64,000 bases of DNA from Scytonema hofmannii PCC 7110 (GTDB taxonomy: Bacteria; Cyanobacteriota; Cyanobacteriia; Cyanobacteriales; Nostocaceae), in the NCBI RefSeq assembly GCF_000346485.2, contig NZ_KQ976354.1:3289421-3353420 (forward strand), written 5' to 3'. Below, in pieces: positions 53,868-63,252 of this stretch (position 1 is its first letter; each line of letters opens with the position of its first letter). The translations under genes were made by a program, and so were the position numbers. Below the pieces are notes generated by a model. That model was not told where the DNA came from. It saw only the letters and a program-made list of their open reading frames with translations, and ran no database searches.

Positions 53868-54473
53868 ATGCACCTCAAATTTTCTCAAGATATTAAGTCT
53901 CTGCTGCAACGGTTATCCGAACAGCCACTCAGTCTGGGTGATATTTTGGCTGAAACCTCAGAACGAGGATTTTGCCTGGTGATTATATTATTGGTATTGC
54001 CTTTTCTATTTCCTATACCACCCGGTTTAACAGGTCCCTTTGGTGGTGCTTGCTTGATATTATCAGTACAGATGGTTTTGGGAAAGCGATCGCCTTGGCT
54101 TCCGCAAAAAATAGCTAAGTATAAATTCCCTCGCGCTTTTGTTGAAACACTTTTACAAAACCTAAGACGCGTTACTAGATTGTTAGAAAAAATCACCCGT
54201 CCCAGGATGGCAAAAATCGCAAATCATCCTTTTATTTGGAGATTTAATGGGCTTTGTATTTCTTGGTTAATTCTTCTGCTGATTTCACCAATTCCTCTCA
54301 CTAATCCCATTCCTACCGTAGGAATCTTGCTTCTTGCAGTTGCTACGATAGAGTCTGATGGTTTGTTAATGTGTGTTGGTTATATTTTTACTGTTTTAAC
54401 AACTTTATTCTTTGGATTTATTTTTTACGCTTTGTGGATGGCTCCCAGTTTACTACCTCAAATTTTCCGATAA
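53868..54473 (+). CDS. ExoD-family exopolysaccharide synthesis protein
   Basis: 201 residues from the ATG at 53868 (MHLKFSQDIKSLLQRLSEQP); the frame is open to 53832 but passes through the heptamer repeat. LGDILAETSERGFCLVIILL followed by VLPFLFPIPPGLTGPFGG is the ExoD signature. GLCISWLILLLISPIPLTNP and VATIESDGLLMCVGYIFTVL are the later membrane helices. The family is linked to exopolysaccharide production in rhizobia; the exact role is unknown. Confidence 0.9.
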   Translation: MHLKFSQDIKSLLQRLSEQPLSLGDILAETSERGFCLVIILLVLPFLFPIPPGLTGPFGGACLILSVQMVLGKRSPWLPQKIAKYKFPRAFVETLLQNLRRVTRLLEKITRPRMAKIANHPFIWRFNGLCISWLILLLISPIPLTNPIPTVGILLLAVATIESDGLLMCVGYIFTVLTTLFFGFIFYALWMAPSLLPQIFR

Positions 54474-54499
54474 AAAAACCCTCAGCCACAGACTGAGGG
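54472..54499 (-). terminator. Rho-independent terminator (minus strand)
   Basis: Stem CCCTCAG / CTGAGGG (54479-54485 and 54493-54499) around a 7-base loop. Read on the minus strand it is followed by seven T. It would end transcripts from the nuclease-like genes at 54661 and beyond. On the plus strand there is no T-run. Confidence 0.75.
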
Positions 54500-54660
54500 C
54501 GGTAATTAGGGTGCATCTACCATCTCTATATCCCCCTCGTCTCTCTCTACCTCCGGAAAGAATCAAAAATTTGATGGGTAAGTTTGCTCAGATACCCGAC
54601 TTCGCATAAGTTATCGGGTATTAAGTTAGTTAAATGGTCTTTGAGAAAATGTCAAATTCG

Positions 54661-55340
54661 CTATGTCCTTGGGCGTTGAAATTGTGCCAGTAACTCTTCG
54701 CGAGACAGTTGTAGCAACAAACGGGTATATTGCTCAGTCGGTAGTTGCAACAATGATGGGATGATACCAGCAAGCCGTTCATCTAGTTCTCCAAAACGGA
54801 CTTTGAGAAGGTTCTCAACGACAAGGCGTTGCCCTTGCTCTCTTCCTCGAAGCTCAGTCTGTTGCTCCCACTCCAGGTAAGCTTGTGATAATGTCATAAG
54901 TAACCTCCGCTCGTCTTCATCAATCTCGCCACTGATTTCTATATTAATCTTCCAAGTTAAGAGCAACTTTAACACTGCAGAACGTTGGGGATTTTCAACG
55001 GGTAGAGCAATCACTTCTTCTATTGCTTGCTGTTGGGTGGCATCTCTACCCAAAACCCTCAGCCATAAAGTTTCTGGCGTTCGGGGTAACTTGTTGATAA
55101 GCTGTTCCATATCTAATTTGCATATTAAACCCCAGAGGCGCAGAGGGCGCAGAGTAAGAGAGAGAAGAGTTTGGTGCTTTTTATCAAACCTTAAAAATAT
55201 GCAAGTTAAATGTGTTTTAGCTTAGCAATCATTGCTGTCTTCAGTCCCTCTGCAAAAAAATAGATTCCTTCGAGCCAAGTATCATCAACAAGCGCACGAA
55301 ATGTGTTTATAAGGTTATTTGATGCACTTGGATCTGGGGT
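54661..55340 (-). pseudogene. Decayed third copy of the tandem DUF4351-like gene
   Basis: An open frame 54661-55110 (MEQLINKLPRTPETLWLRVL on) matches the C-terminal half of the genes at 56462 and 57577. Upstream of codon 7 about 130 bases of unrelated sequence (about 55091-55228, with TTGCATATT / AATATGCAA near its ends) are inserted. The homology then resumes (55229-55340, AGTATCATCAACAAGCGCAC on the plus strand) and ends. The N-terminal 115 residues are absent. Either the short frame is expressed alone or the copy is dead. Confidence 0.7.
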
Positions 55341-55402
55341 TTCCGTAGTAACGGAACAATTTTAGTCGCTAAACCATAAATGAATGTTGAATAGCGAATT
55401 TA

Positions 55403-55888
55403 CTAAATAGGATACTCCAACGGCTTATTTTGCGTTTTGAAATGTTTTTTAACACTCTTAACTAAACTCTCAGTTCTTTGACGGTAATAATTTCCTCTAC
55501 GCCCTCTTTCATGAATTACAGTTGGGTGTAGGACTCCCCATAACTTCAAAAACATTTCGCCGTAAATATCATAAACGAATTCATTATCTACCTGACCATT
55601 TTGAATCAAAATCCAAACACGGTCTAAGCTTGATAAAACTTCATCAATGATAAGAAAGTCTTCTGTTGTCAGTTGGGACGGCTCTCGACCTTTCAGAGAA
55701 TATATAAAAGTTCTGTTTTTTCTGCTATTCGGTGAGGAAAGCTCATCAAATAATCTAATAGATACATCTAATTTGTGGCTTCGATTTGTTTGCCTAACCT
55801 GCAAAACAGCAAATATAACCGTAATGATTATTACAACTGTTTGAATGAGAGATGATATTGCGCTTATTGCCTCCCATCTTGATGACAT
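55403..55888 (-). CDS. Hypothetical protein with one N-terminal membrane helix
   Basis: 161 residues. Helix about 9-32 (ISAISSLIQTVVIIITVIFA), then a cytoplasmic or periplasmic helical domain (HKLDVSIRLFDELSSPNSRK, LLIIDEVLSSLDRVWILIQN). It resembles small DUF4760-like proteins in layout; I cannot assign it firmly. It is located between copies of the tandem gene family. Confidence 0.6.
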   Translation of the reverse strand: MSSRWEAISAISSLIQTVVIIITVIFAVLQVRQTNRSHKLDVSIRLFDELSSPNSRKNRTFIYSLKGREPSQLTTEDFLIIDEVLSSLDRVWILIQNGQVDNEFVYDIYGEMFLKLWGVLHPTVIHERGRRGNYYRQRTESLVKSVKKHFKTQNKPLEYPI

Positions 55889-56262
55889 AACCTCGCTCCT
55901 AATCGTTTTTGTAGTAACTCAACAATAAACGTCATTAAGGGAAAATAAACCTGCTCAAACTTCTAATAATACTTCTTATCAGTAGCCCAAACCTTGAAAT
56001 ACTTCTGATAATGCGCTCTTTGACCATGTTTAAGCTGGGGTAATTACTTCTGATTGTCACCCAGACAATAACTTGTCCGGGTACTGGAAGCATAAGGTAG
56101 CAGTTGAGTGACTGAAACCCTCATTCTGACTATTAGCAATTTTTCACTAATCGGGTTTTCAGATCAGCAATATTATCCTTCCACCGACACTACTTGATTT
56201 TCAGCCTTAGCGTCGTTTTCTGTTCCTTTGCTACAAAAACGCCAAAGGGAGTTCTCGTCATT
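55889..56262. other. Intergenic, no gene seen
   Basis: About 370 bases between the membrane-helix gene and the downstream duplication. No reading frame with a recognisable motif. Confidence 0.35.
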
Positions 56263-56461
56263 CTATAGTATTTAAGTACTATATCTATCTATACACAGAC
56301 TTTTACAGAGTACAAGTGTTTTTTTTGACGCTTCATCAACTTTTTATTCTTAGGCAAAAATTGACTTTTGTAAGAACGCTAATGCAAGTCAAGCCAGTAT
56401 TTCAACAACTGGCTTGGTTAGAGAAGTTAGTTAAATGCTCTTTGAGAAAATGTCAAATTCG

Positions 56462-57376
56462 CTATACCCTTGGGCGTTGAAATTGTGCTAGTAACTCTTC
56501 GCGAGACAGTTGCGAAAGTTGCAGCAGCAAACGAGTATATTCCTCAGTCGGTAGTTGCAACAATGATGGAATGATACCAGCAAGCTGTTCATCTAGTTCC
56601 CCAAAACGGACTTTAAGAAGGTTCTCAACGACAAGGCGTTGCCCTTGCTCTATTCCTTGCTCTCTACCTCGAAGCTCAGTCTGTTGCTCCCACTCCAAGT
56701 AAGCTTGTGATAATGTCATAAGTAACCTCTGCTCGTCTTCATCAATCTCGCCACTGACTTCTATATTAATCTTCCAAGTTGAGAGCAACTTTAACACCGC
56801 AGAACGTTGGGGATTTTCAACGGGTAGAGCAATCACTTCTTCGATCGCTTGCTGTTGGGTAGCATCTCTACCCAAAATCCTCAACCACAGAGTTTCTGGA
56901 GTTCGAGGTAACTTGTCGATCGCAATCACTGCCGTTTTCAGTCCCTCTGCAAAAAAGTAGATTCCTTCGAGCCAAGTATCATCAACCAGCGCACGAAAGG
57001 TATTGACAAGGCGATCCGATGCACTTGGAGCCAGAATCCATAGCTGAGGCAGTTCTGCTTCTGGAATGGGATCTCCTTCTCGTTTGGCTTTGCGTTGGAA
57101 ATCGGCTTGCAGGAGAAATAGCTTGAGCAAACAATTTCGCACTTGTGTAAATGTAGGTTGATTGCGAAATGGTTCCAACAAGCAAGGTGTGGTGGCAATT
57201 CTACCGAGTAAACCCAGAGTTTGGGGATTGACAGTTGGCTGTTGGGATGGCGCAAACCAAATATCCACAAATCTTGGCTCACCAGGAACTTCAAGCGTTG
57301 GTTTGACTTCACCAACTAAAGTCAATAACTCTTCTAAGAATTGTTTAGAAAATTGGTCAAAGGGAGTTCTAGTCAT
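56462..57376 (-). CDS. DUF4351-like / Rpn-type protein, tandem copy A
   Basis: 304 residues. N-terminus MTRTPFDQFSKQFLEELLTL then GEPRFVDIWFAPSQ resembles the start of the Rpn/PD-(D/E)XK transposase-like nucleases. The C-terminus RLVVENLLKVRFGELDEQLA, IPSLLQLPTEEYTRLLLQLS is a DUF4351 tail. The middle (LPRTPETLWLRILGRDATQQ) is shared by many cyanobacterial paralogs. A short insertion (REQGIEQGQ and QLSQLSREE) distinguishes it from copy B. Nuclease function is inferred only. Confidence 0.7.
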   Translation of the reverse strand: MTRTPFDQFSKQFLEELLTLVGEVKPTLEVPGEPRFVDIWFAPSQQPTVNPQTLGLLGRIATTPCLLEPFRNQPTFTQVRNCLLKLFLLQADFQRKAKREGDPIPEAELPQLWILAPSASDRLVNTFRALVDDTWLEGIYFFAEGLKTAVIAIDKLPRTPETLWLRILGRDATQQQAIEEVIALPVENPQRSAVLKLLSTWKINIEVSGEIDEDEQRLLMTLSQAYLEWEQQTELRGREQGIEQGQRLVVENLLKVRFGELDEQLAGIIPSLLQLPTEEYTRLLLQLSQLSREELLAQFQRPRV

Positions 57377-57576
57377 TCTATAGTATTTCAGTACTACATC
57401 TATCTATACACAGGCTTTTACAGAGTACAAGTGTTTTTTTTGACGCTTCATCAACTTTTTATTCTTAGGCAAAAATTGACTTTTGTAAGAACTCTAATGC
57501 AAGTCAAGCCAGTATTTCAACAACTGGCTTGGCGAGATCGGTTAGTTAAATGCTCTTTGAGAAAATGTCAAATTCG

Positions 57577-58470
57577 CTATGCCCTTGGGCGCTGAAATCT
57601 TGCCAGTAACTCTTCGCGAGACAGTTGCAGCAGCAAACGGGTATATTGCTCAGTCGGTAGTTGCAGCAATGATGGAATGATACCAACAAGCTGTTCATCT
57701 AGTTCCCCAAAACGGGCTTTGAGAAGGTTCTCAACGACAAGGCGTTGCTCTTGCTTTCGTCCTCGAAGCTCAGTCTGTTGCTCCCACTCCAGGTAAGCTT
57801 GTGATAATGTCATAAGTAACCTCCGTTCGTCTTCATCAATCTCGCCACTAACTTCTATATTAATCTTCCAAGTTGAGAGCAACTTTAACACCGCAGAACG
57901 TTGGGGATTTTCCACCGGCAGAGCAATCACTTCTTCTATTGCTTGCTGTTGGGTGGCATCTCTACCCAAAACCCTCAACCATAAAGTTTCTGGCGTTCGG
58001 GGTAACTTGTCGATCGCAATCACTGCCGTTTTCAGTCCCTCTGCAAAAAAGTAGATTCCTTCGAGCCAAGTATCATCAACAAGCGCACGAAAGGTATTGA
58101 CAAGGCGATCCGATGCACTCGGAGCCAGAATCCATAGCTGAGGCAGTTCTGCTTCTGGAATGGGATCTCCTTCTCGTTTGGCTTTACGTTGGAAATCGGC
58201 TTGAAGGAGAAATAGCTTGAGCAAACAATTTCGCACTTGTGTAAATGAGGGTTGATTGCGAAACGGTTCTAACAAGCAAGGTGTGGTAGCAATCCTACCG
58301 AGTAAACCCAGAGTTTGGGGATTGACAGTTGGCTGTTGGGATGGCGCAAACCAAATATCCACAAATCTTGGCTCACCAGGAACCTCAAGCGTTGGTTTGA
58401 CTTCACCAACTAAAGTCAATAACTCTTCCAAGAATTGTTTAGAGAATTGGTCAAAGGGAGTTCTAGTCAT
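57577..58470 (-). CDS. DUF4351-like / Rpn-type protein, tandem copy B
   Basis: 297 residues, about 95% identical to copy A over most of its length (start MTRTPFDQFSKQFLEELLTL; ends LLLQLSREELLARFQRPRA). It lacks the two short insertions of copy A. The near identity indicates recent tandem duplication. Each copy has its own upstream flank, so each is probably transcribed alone. Confidence 0.7.
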   Translation of the reverse strand: MTRTPFDQFSKQFLEELLTLVGEVKPTLEVPGEPRFVDIWFAPSQQPTVNPQTLGLLGRIATTPCLLEPFRNQPSFTQVRNCLLKLFLLQADFQRKAKREGDPIPEAELPQLWILAPSASDRLVNTFRALVDDTWLEGIYFFAEGLKTAVIAIDKLPRTPETLWLRVLGRDATQQQAIEEVIALPVENPQRSAVLKLLSTWKINIEVSGEIDEDERRLLMTLSQAYLEWEQQTELRGRKQEQRLVVENLLKARFGELDEQLVGIIPSLLQLPTEQYTRLLLQLSREELLARFQRPRA

Positions 58471-58634
58471 TCTATAGTATTTCAGTACTATATCTATCTA
58501 TACACAGACTTTTACAGAGTACAAGTGTTTTTTTTGACGCTTCATCAACTTTTTATTCTGCTGTTATCATCCTTTGGAATACTTGCCAGACCGAGACGCA
58601 GAGTACACAGAGGTAATCCTTCAGGGGCGAAAAT

Positions 58635-59243
58635 CTAATCAGTATTAAATATCTGTTGAACAGTTAAGTTTAATTCTGGGAATGTTGGAGAATGAAGACG
58701 GTCATTATTGCCAAATTTAGTCATTTGGTATTCACCTTCTATTAAAGAGCAAACAAAGATAGTAGGTATTTTGGGATTACCAAGGAATGAGCGTCCACCT
58801 AAAGCCAAGTAATCAACAATCCAATATTCTGGAATACCAATTTGTTCGTAAACCGCATACTTAATATAATAGTCATCACGCCAGTTGGTACTAACGACTT
58901 CAACGACTAAAGGAATAGATGCAGCCTGCGTTACAGTAGATTCTTTTTTACAGTAAGGTTCAAACTGCAAATTATCTTTGTTGACTATTAAAATATCTGG
59001 TGAATAAGCTGATTCATTTTCTAAAGGCTTAACTAATGCTGTTTTAGGAATTAGGTAGCGAAGACTTAACCGATCTAATTCTGTACCCAATTTTTTAGTT
59101 AAAAAGCCTGTGACTTCTTCATGTTCTCCCAGTGGTTGTGCCATTTCAACAATTATTCCATCATGCAGTTCATAACGTTTACCCTCTGGTTTCCATTCGA
59201 TAAATTCTTGAAAGCTGATTCGGTTAGGTAGTGGTTGTAGCAT
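58635..59243 (-). CDS. Uma2 family endonuclease-like protein (PD-(D/E)XK fold)
   Basis: 202 residues. RISFQEFIEWKPEGKRYELH, DGIIVEMAQPLGEHEEVTGF, AYSPDILIVN (active-site Asp) and LVVEVVSTNWRDDYYIKYAV followed by YEQIGIPEYWIVD (Glu and Lys of the PD-(D/E)XK core) are the full Uma2/DUF820 pattern. Cyanobacteria carry many copies. Their biological role is unclear. It is separated from aroB by 40 bases on the same strand, but probably unrelated. Confidence 0.92.
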   Translation of the reverse strand: MLQPLPNRISFQEFIEWKPEGKRYELHDGIIVEMAQPLGEHEEVTGFLTKKLGTELDRLSLRYLIPKTALVKPLENESAYSPDILIVNKDNLQFEPYCKKESTVTQAASIPLVVEVVSTNWRDDYYIKYAVYEQIGIPEYWIVDYLALGGRSFLGNPKIPTIFVCSLIEGEYQMTKFGNNDRLHSPTFPELNLTVQQIFNTD

Positions 59244-59281
59244 AGTTGATTACTGAAAAATTCTTCATTTTCATAAACTAT

Positions 59282-60385
59282 TTATTCTACGGTTATCATC
59301 CTTTGCAACACTTGCCGAATTGTATCTGATGGCACTTCATCAGTAATTGTTACGGTTCCAATCTGTGTTGGCAAAATAAACCTGACTTTACCGGCTTTCA
59401 CTTTCTTATCCAGTTGCAAAGCATCAACTATAGCTTCAATATCTAGCCCGGATGGAAGTTGAGTTGGTAAACCTGCTTTTTGAATCAGGGAATCTTGACG
59501 TTCTGTCTCTTCTTTTTGCCACATTCCCAGTTCTACTGCAATCTGTCCTGCTGCTACCATGCCAATGGCAACTGCTTCACCATGATTCACAACACGATAA
59601 CCTGTCAAGCTTTCTACTGCATGACCGATAGTGTGTCCGTAGTTGAGAATCGCCCGCAGTCCCGCTTCTTTCTCATCTTTACTAACGACATCAGCCTTTG
59701 CTTGACAAGATCGTGTTAAAATGCTATCTATTAACTCTGGTTTGACGTAGCGCATTTGGTCAAGACGTTTGCTCTGTTCCATCTCGCTAAATAATTGAGC
59801 ATCCCAAATGATACCGTATTTAATGACTTCTGCCATTCCCGCACGAAACTCCCGCACTGGCAAAGTTTTTAGTACCTCTGGATCTATAAGAACCAAGCGC
59901 GGTTGATGAAATGCACCAATCAAATTCTTTCCTTTGGGATGATTTACACCAGTTTTTCCACCGATGGACGCATCCACCATTGCTAGGAGTGTCGTTGGCA
60001 CTTGTACAAAGTTAATCCCCCGCAACCAAGTGGCGGCGGCAAAGCCAGTCATGTCTCCAATGACACCACCCCCCAATGCCACCATTGTTGATGAGCGTTC
60101 TATGCGATTTTCTAAGGCAGTATCGTAAATTTTCTGCACTATACTTAAGGTTTTATAGCGTTCACCTGGTGGTAAGGTACAACGTGCAACTTCAAACCCA
60201 GCTGCTTCTAGAGATCCTATTGCCCTTTCACCATAATGCCTAAATAATGTTGGGTTAGAAACTATAAGTACCTTCTTGCCCAGCTTTAGATTCGTCATGT
60301 ATTCACCAAGCTTGTCTAGACTGCTAGGTGCGATCGCAATTTCATAGGACTGCTGCGGCAGATTCACGTTAATAACAGAAGCCAT
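59282..60385 (-). CDS. aroB: 3-dehydroquinate synthase AroB
   Basis: 367 residues from the ATG at 60383-60385 ([20 protein letters not shown]). It converts DAHP to 3-dehydroquinate, step 2 of the shikimate pathway, using NAD+ and a divalent metal. NAD loop: [40 protein letters not shown] followed by [16 protein letters not shown] is the most conserved stretch. Metal ligands: Glu in MAEVIKYG, His in [12 protein letters not shown] and His in [11 protein letters not shown]. Length and motifs are complete, so it should be active. Confidence 0.97.
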   Translation of the reverse strand: MASVINVNLPQQSYEIAIAPSSLDKLGEYMTNLKLGKKVLIVSNPTLFRHYGERAIGSLEAAGFEVARCTLPPGERYKTLSIVQKIYDTALENRIERSSTMVALGGGVIGDMTGFAAATWLRGINFVQVPTTLLAMVDASIGGKTGVNHPKGKNLIGAFHQPRLVLIDPEVLKTLPVREFRAGMAEVIKYGIIWDAQLFSEMEQSKRLDQMRYVKPELIDSILTRSCQAKADVVSKDEKEAGLRAILNYGHTIGHAVESLTGYRVVNHGEAVAIGMVAAGQIAVELGMWQKEETERQDSLIQKAGLPTQLPSGLDIEAIVDALQLDKKVKAGKVRFILPTQIGTVTITDEVPSDTIRQVLQRMITVE

Positions 60386-60588
60386 TACCAAACCCCTCTC
60401 AAAGCTCCATCGGGCTGTATTCTACAGCATAGGCATTATTAATTCCTGAATGTTAGACGCTTTTTATGTTCTTTGATATCTAATTTTTGGATAGATCTTC
60501 CTTAAGGATGAGGGGATGAGGGGGACAGTTGAGCGCCAACCCAAATAAATGTTTCAATAGATTTATAAATGAATGTGGAGAAACACAA

Positions 60589-60684
60589 ATGCTTGCTGCG
60601 ATCGCTTACGTAGGATTCTTAGCCGTATTTACTGGTATTGCTGTTGGTTTATTGTTTGGTTTGCGTGCTGCCAAAATTCTCTGA
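60589..60684 (+). CDS. petL: Cytochrome b6f complex subunit PetL
   Basis: 31 residues: [20 protein letters not shown] followed by [11 protein letters not shown], one membrane helix. The pattern M-hydrophobic-AY(I/V)[19 protein letters not shown] matches cyanobacterial PetL. Ribosome site GTGGAG lies 9 bases upstream. It is too short for ordinary ORF finding. It is required for stability of the b6f complex in thylakoids. No other pet gene is nearby, as is usual for petL. Confidence 0.85.
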   Translation: MLAAIAYVGFLAVFTGIAVGLLFGLRAAKIL

Positions 60685-60705
60685 TTTATAACGTGCAAAA
60701 CTCTT

Positions 60706-60810
60706 GTGGGATGGGCATCTTGCCCGTTCTTTGAGCGAGTGTACGGGCGAGGACGCCCGTACCACAAGAACCCACAAGAACCCACAAGAACCCACAAAAA
60801 CCCACAAAAA
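60706..60810. repeat. Dispersed palindrome plus a 10-bp tandem repeat
   Basis: A GTGGGATGGGC ... GCCCGTACCAC repeat (60706-60765) is followed by four 10-bp units, CCCACAAGAA twice and CCCACAAAAA twice (60771-60810), with a related ACCACAAGAA just before. Confidence 0.75.
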
Positions 60811-60838
60811 CAGGGTGTGGTTCTTGATTTTGCTAAGG

Positions 60839-61846
60839 TTACCTAACAACGCTTTCTTTAGCAACCTTTTCCTGGCGTGTAAAAGGAGGACGCATTTCCA
60901 AACCAAGCAAATCCAACATTTCGCGATCGCACCCGTAACCCGGACAGGGAGTTGTCACTGTTAGCATATGTCCGTCATCGCTAGAAAAGATGGAATTTGC
61001 TCCTGCTAGGAAGCACAGCGCTTGTTCAACCTGCGACAGCTTTGCTCTACCTGCACTTAAACGAACGTCAGAAGCAGGCATAACAATTCGGGCTGTAGCA
61101 ATCATCCGCAGGATATCCCAAATGGGAATCTCTGATTGGTTTTCTAAAGGTGTCCCTTCAACCCTGGAGAGAATGTTTACTGGTACGGATTCTGGGTGAG
61201 GATGTAGGGTTGCTAGAGTGTGTAGCATGGATATTCGGTCATCTGTAGTTTCACCCAGACCGAGTATACCTCCAGAACAGACAGTGACGTTTGTTTGACG
61301 AACATTGTTAATCGTGTTGAGGCGATCGTCGTAGGTTCTGGTGGTAATAATAGTGCTGTAGTAATCTCGAGAAGTGTCTAAGTTATGGTTATAAGCGTAA
61401 AGCCCCGCTTCTTCCAAACGCTTGGCTTGTGCTTCTGTGAGCATACCTAAAGTGCAGCAGACTTCCACGCCTAAGGCGGTGACTTCCTTAACCATATCCA
61501 GCACGTGCTCGAATTGAGAATTGTCGCGCACCTCTCGCCAAGCCGCGCCCATACACACCCGACTCGCACCGTTTACGAGTGCTTGTCGTGCAATCCCAAC
61601 CACTGTTTCCTTTTCTAAGAGTGCTTGTGGCTTGACTTCTGTCTTATAGTGAGAAGACTGAGCACAGTAACCACAATCTTCCGGACAACCCCCAGTTTTG
61701 ATTGATATCAGTTTACAAACTTGTATCTTTTTGGGATCGTGGTATTGACGATGTGTACTAGCAGCTTGATAGATAAGCTCTAGCAACGGAGTATTATATA
61801 TTGCACGTATCTCTGATTCTTGCCAATCGGATCTTATTGCTGACAT
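60839..61846 (-). CDS. bioB: Biotin synthase BioB
   Basis: 335 residues from the ATG at 61844-61846. A radical SAM enzyme that inserts sulfur into dethiobiotin. [16 protein letters not shown] holds the CxxxCxxC cysteines of the [4Fe-4S] cluster. [53 protein letters not shown] (conserved YNHN) and [19 protein letters not shown] (Arg ligand of the auxiliary cluster) are all present. No other bio gene is adjacent. Confidence 0.97.
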   Translation of the reverse strand: MSAIRSDWQESEIRAIYNTPLLELIYQAASTHRQYHDPKKIQVCKLISIKTGGCPEDCGYCAQSSHYKTEVKPQALLEKETVVGIARQALVNGASRVCMGAAWREVRDNSQFEHVLDMVKEVTALGVEVCCTLGMLTEAQAKRLEEAGLYAYNHNLDTSRDYYSTIITTRTYDDRLNTINNVRQTNVTVCSGGILGLGETTDDRISMLHTLATLHPHPESVPVNILSRVEGTPLENQSEIPIWDILRMIATARIVMPASDVRLSAGRAKLSQVEQALCFLAGANSIFSSDDGHMLTVTTPCPGYGCDREMLDLLGLEMRPPFTRQEKVAKESVVR

Positions 61847-62049
61847 CACTGACCTATTTTAGATTTTGGATTTTGGATTGAGAAAGTTCGATCTAAATTT
61901 GAGTTTAACTAACTATTTGTTACATTCTTTGTTCAAATTATTATAAAATATTAAAATATTATTTGTTTAAAATATAAGCTTCAATTTAGTTGTCAATACT
62001 ACAGAAAAATTAGAAAATATTGCCATTCTAGTCATCAATAACGATAAAA

Positions 62050-62616
62050 ATGGAACTGCCACTGATTACCACTGAGCGTCTTTTACTAAGATTAGCTACT
62101 GAAGAAGATATTCCGGCAATTCTAAAATTTTATACAAACAACAAAACTTTTTTGACACCATACTCGCCCTCTTGGGCTGATGGTTTCTTTACTGAAGATT
62201 ATTGGTATTGGAGGATAGATAGCGATCGCAAAGAATTTCTAAACGACATATCCTTAAGACTATTTATTTTTCTGCAAAACAAGCCAAAGACAGTTATTGG
62301 ACTCATCAACTTTAGTAACTTCACAAGACGCGCCGCTCAGTATTGTAATGTTGGATACGGGCTGGCAGAAACCGAACAAGGAAAGGGCTATATGACAGAA
62401 GCACTGCAAGCAGCAATTCAATATGTATTTCAAGAATTAAATATGCACCGTATTATGGCTAACTATATGCCTCACAATCAGCGTAGCAGTAATGTCTTGA
62501 AGAAGCTGGGATTTGTCATAGAAGGTTATGCCAGAGATTACTTATTCATTAATGAAAAATGGGAAGATCACATTTTTACAAGCATCACCAACTATAATTG
62601 GCGTTTAAAGAATTAG
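62050..62616 (+). CDS. RimJ/RimL-type GNAT N-acetyltransferase
   Basis: 188 residues. TERLLLRLATEEDIPAILKF at the N-terminus, VGYGLAETEQGKGYMTEAL with the acetyl-CoA loop (Q-G-K-G-Y), and HRIMANYMPHNQRSSNVLKK followed by LGFVIEGYARDYLFINEKWE are typical of the RimJ/RimL group, which acetylates protein N-termini such as ribosomal proteins. The specific target is unknown. Confidence 0.92.
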   Translation: MELPLITTERLLLRLATEEDIPAILKFYTNNKTFLTPYSPSWADGFFTEDYWYWRIDSDRKEFLNDISLRLFIFLQNKPKTVIGLINFSNFTRRAAQYCNVGYGLAETEQGKGYMTEALQAAIQYVFQELNMHRIMANYMPHNQRSSNVLKKLGFVIEGYARDYLFINEKWEDHIFTSITNYNWRLKN

Positions 62617-62654
62617 TCCAGCATCTCTACGAAATCCTATAGGAACATTTCTCA

Positions 62655-63089
62655 ATGAATTACAAATATACGAAGCGCCTGTCTGTATTTTTTACATCTT
62701 TTGTTCTAATTACCATCTTATCAGGCATACCTTCTACAGCAATTGCAAGACCCCTTCCCTCATATATACTCGTTCCACTCACGATACACGCTTTAGGATA
62801 CGCCTTACCACGTATTGAAAAAAAACTAACGCCTCAACAGCGTCAAAAAGTACAAGCCCTCAAAGAAGCAGCATACCAAGAAGTTGAGGCTGTATTTACC
62901 CAAGTTCAACATAGCAAAATGGTTCAAGGCTTGCGATCGCGTCAGAATATTCCTCAAGTGATGCAATCGTTGAAGCTTACACCTACACAAAGAGCGCGTA
63001 TACAAGCAATCATTCAAGCCTCTCGACGAAAAATCAATGCTATCCTCGCTGAGGATTCATCAATAGTCAACCGAAATTCGAGAAATTGA
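62655..63089 (+). CDS. Periplasmic LTxxQ-motif (Spy/CpxP-like) protein
   Basis: 144 residues with a signal peptide (SVFFTSFVLITILSGIPSTA, cleavage near AIARP). The mature part is helical with two LTxxQ motifs, KLTPQQRQKVQALKEAAYQE (about 56-75) and KLTPTQRARIQAIIQASRRK (about 110-129), as in Spy/CpxP chaperone-like proteins. Pairs of LTxxQ are diagnostic. It may act as an envelope-stress chaperone. A hairpin follows 15 bases after the stop. Confidence 0.75.
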   Translation: MNYKYTKRLSVFFTSFVLITILSGIPSTAIARPLPSYILVPLTIHALGYALPRIEKKLTPQQRQKVQALKEAAYQEVEAVFTQVQHSKMVQGLRSRQNIPQVMQSLKLTPTQRARIQAIIQASRRKINAILAEDSSIVNRNSRN

Positions 63090-63103
63090 GATTTAGTGCA
63101 TAC

Positions 63104-63136
63104 AGATCCCCGACTTCTTTAATAAGTCGGGGATCT
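63104..63136 (+). terminator. Hairpin, probable terminator and dispersed repeat
   Basis: A perfect 13-bp stem AGATCCCCGACTT / AAGTCGGGGATCT around a 7-base loop, then AACTTTTG. The same palindrome is common between genes in cyanobacteria. With few T after it, termination is plausible but not certain. Confidence 0.7.
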
Positions 63137-63252
63137 AACTTTTGTGGAAGGGCTGACAGAAGATACTATTAAAGAAGAAGTGTCTCAGTTCAATTTATCT
63201 AATCTATCGCCCCAGACTGGCTACATTTTACACCAAATCGCACACAAGTCTA

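Larger units (their letters stand above)
56263..58560. repeat. Tandem duplication, unit about 1.11 kb
   Basis: The gene at 56462-57376 with its flanks is repeated at 57577-58470. The upstream flank (TATAGTATTT[A/C]AGTACTA[C/T]ATC through GACGCTTCATCAACTTTTTA) occurs three times, at about 56263, 57376 and 58470, and the downstream flank (TTGAGAAAATGTCAAATTCG) also precedes 54661. Confidence 0.88.
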
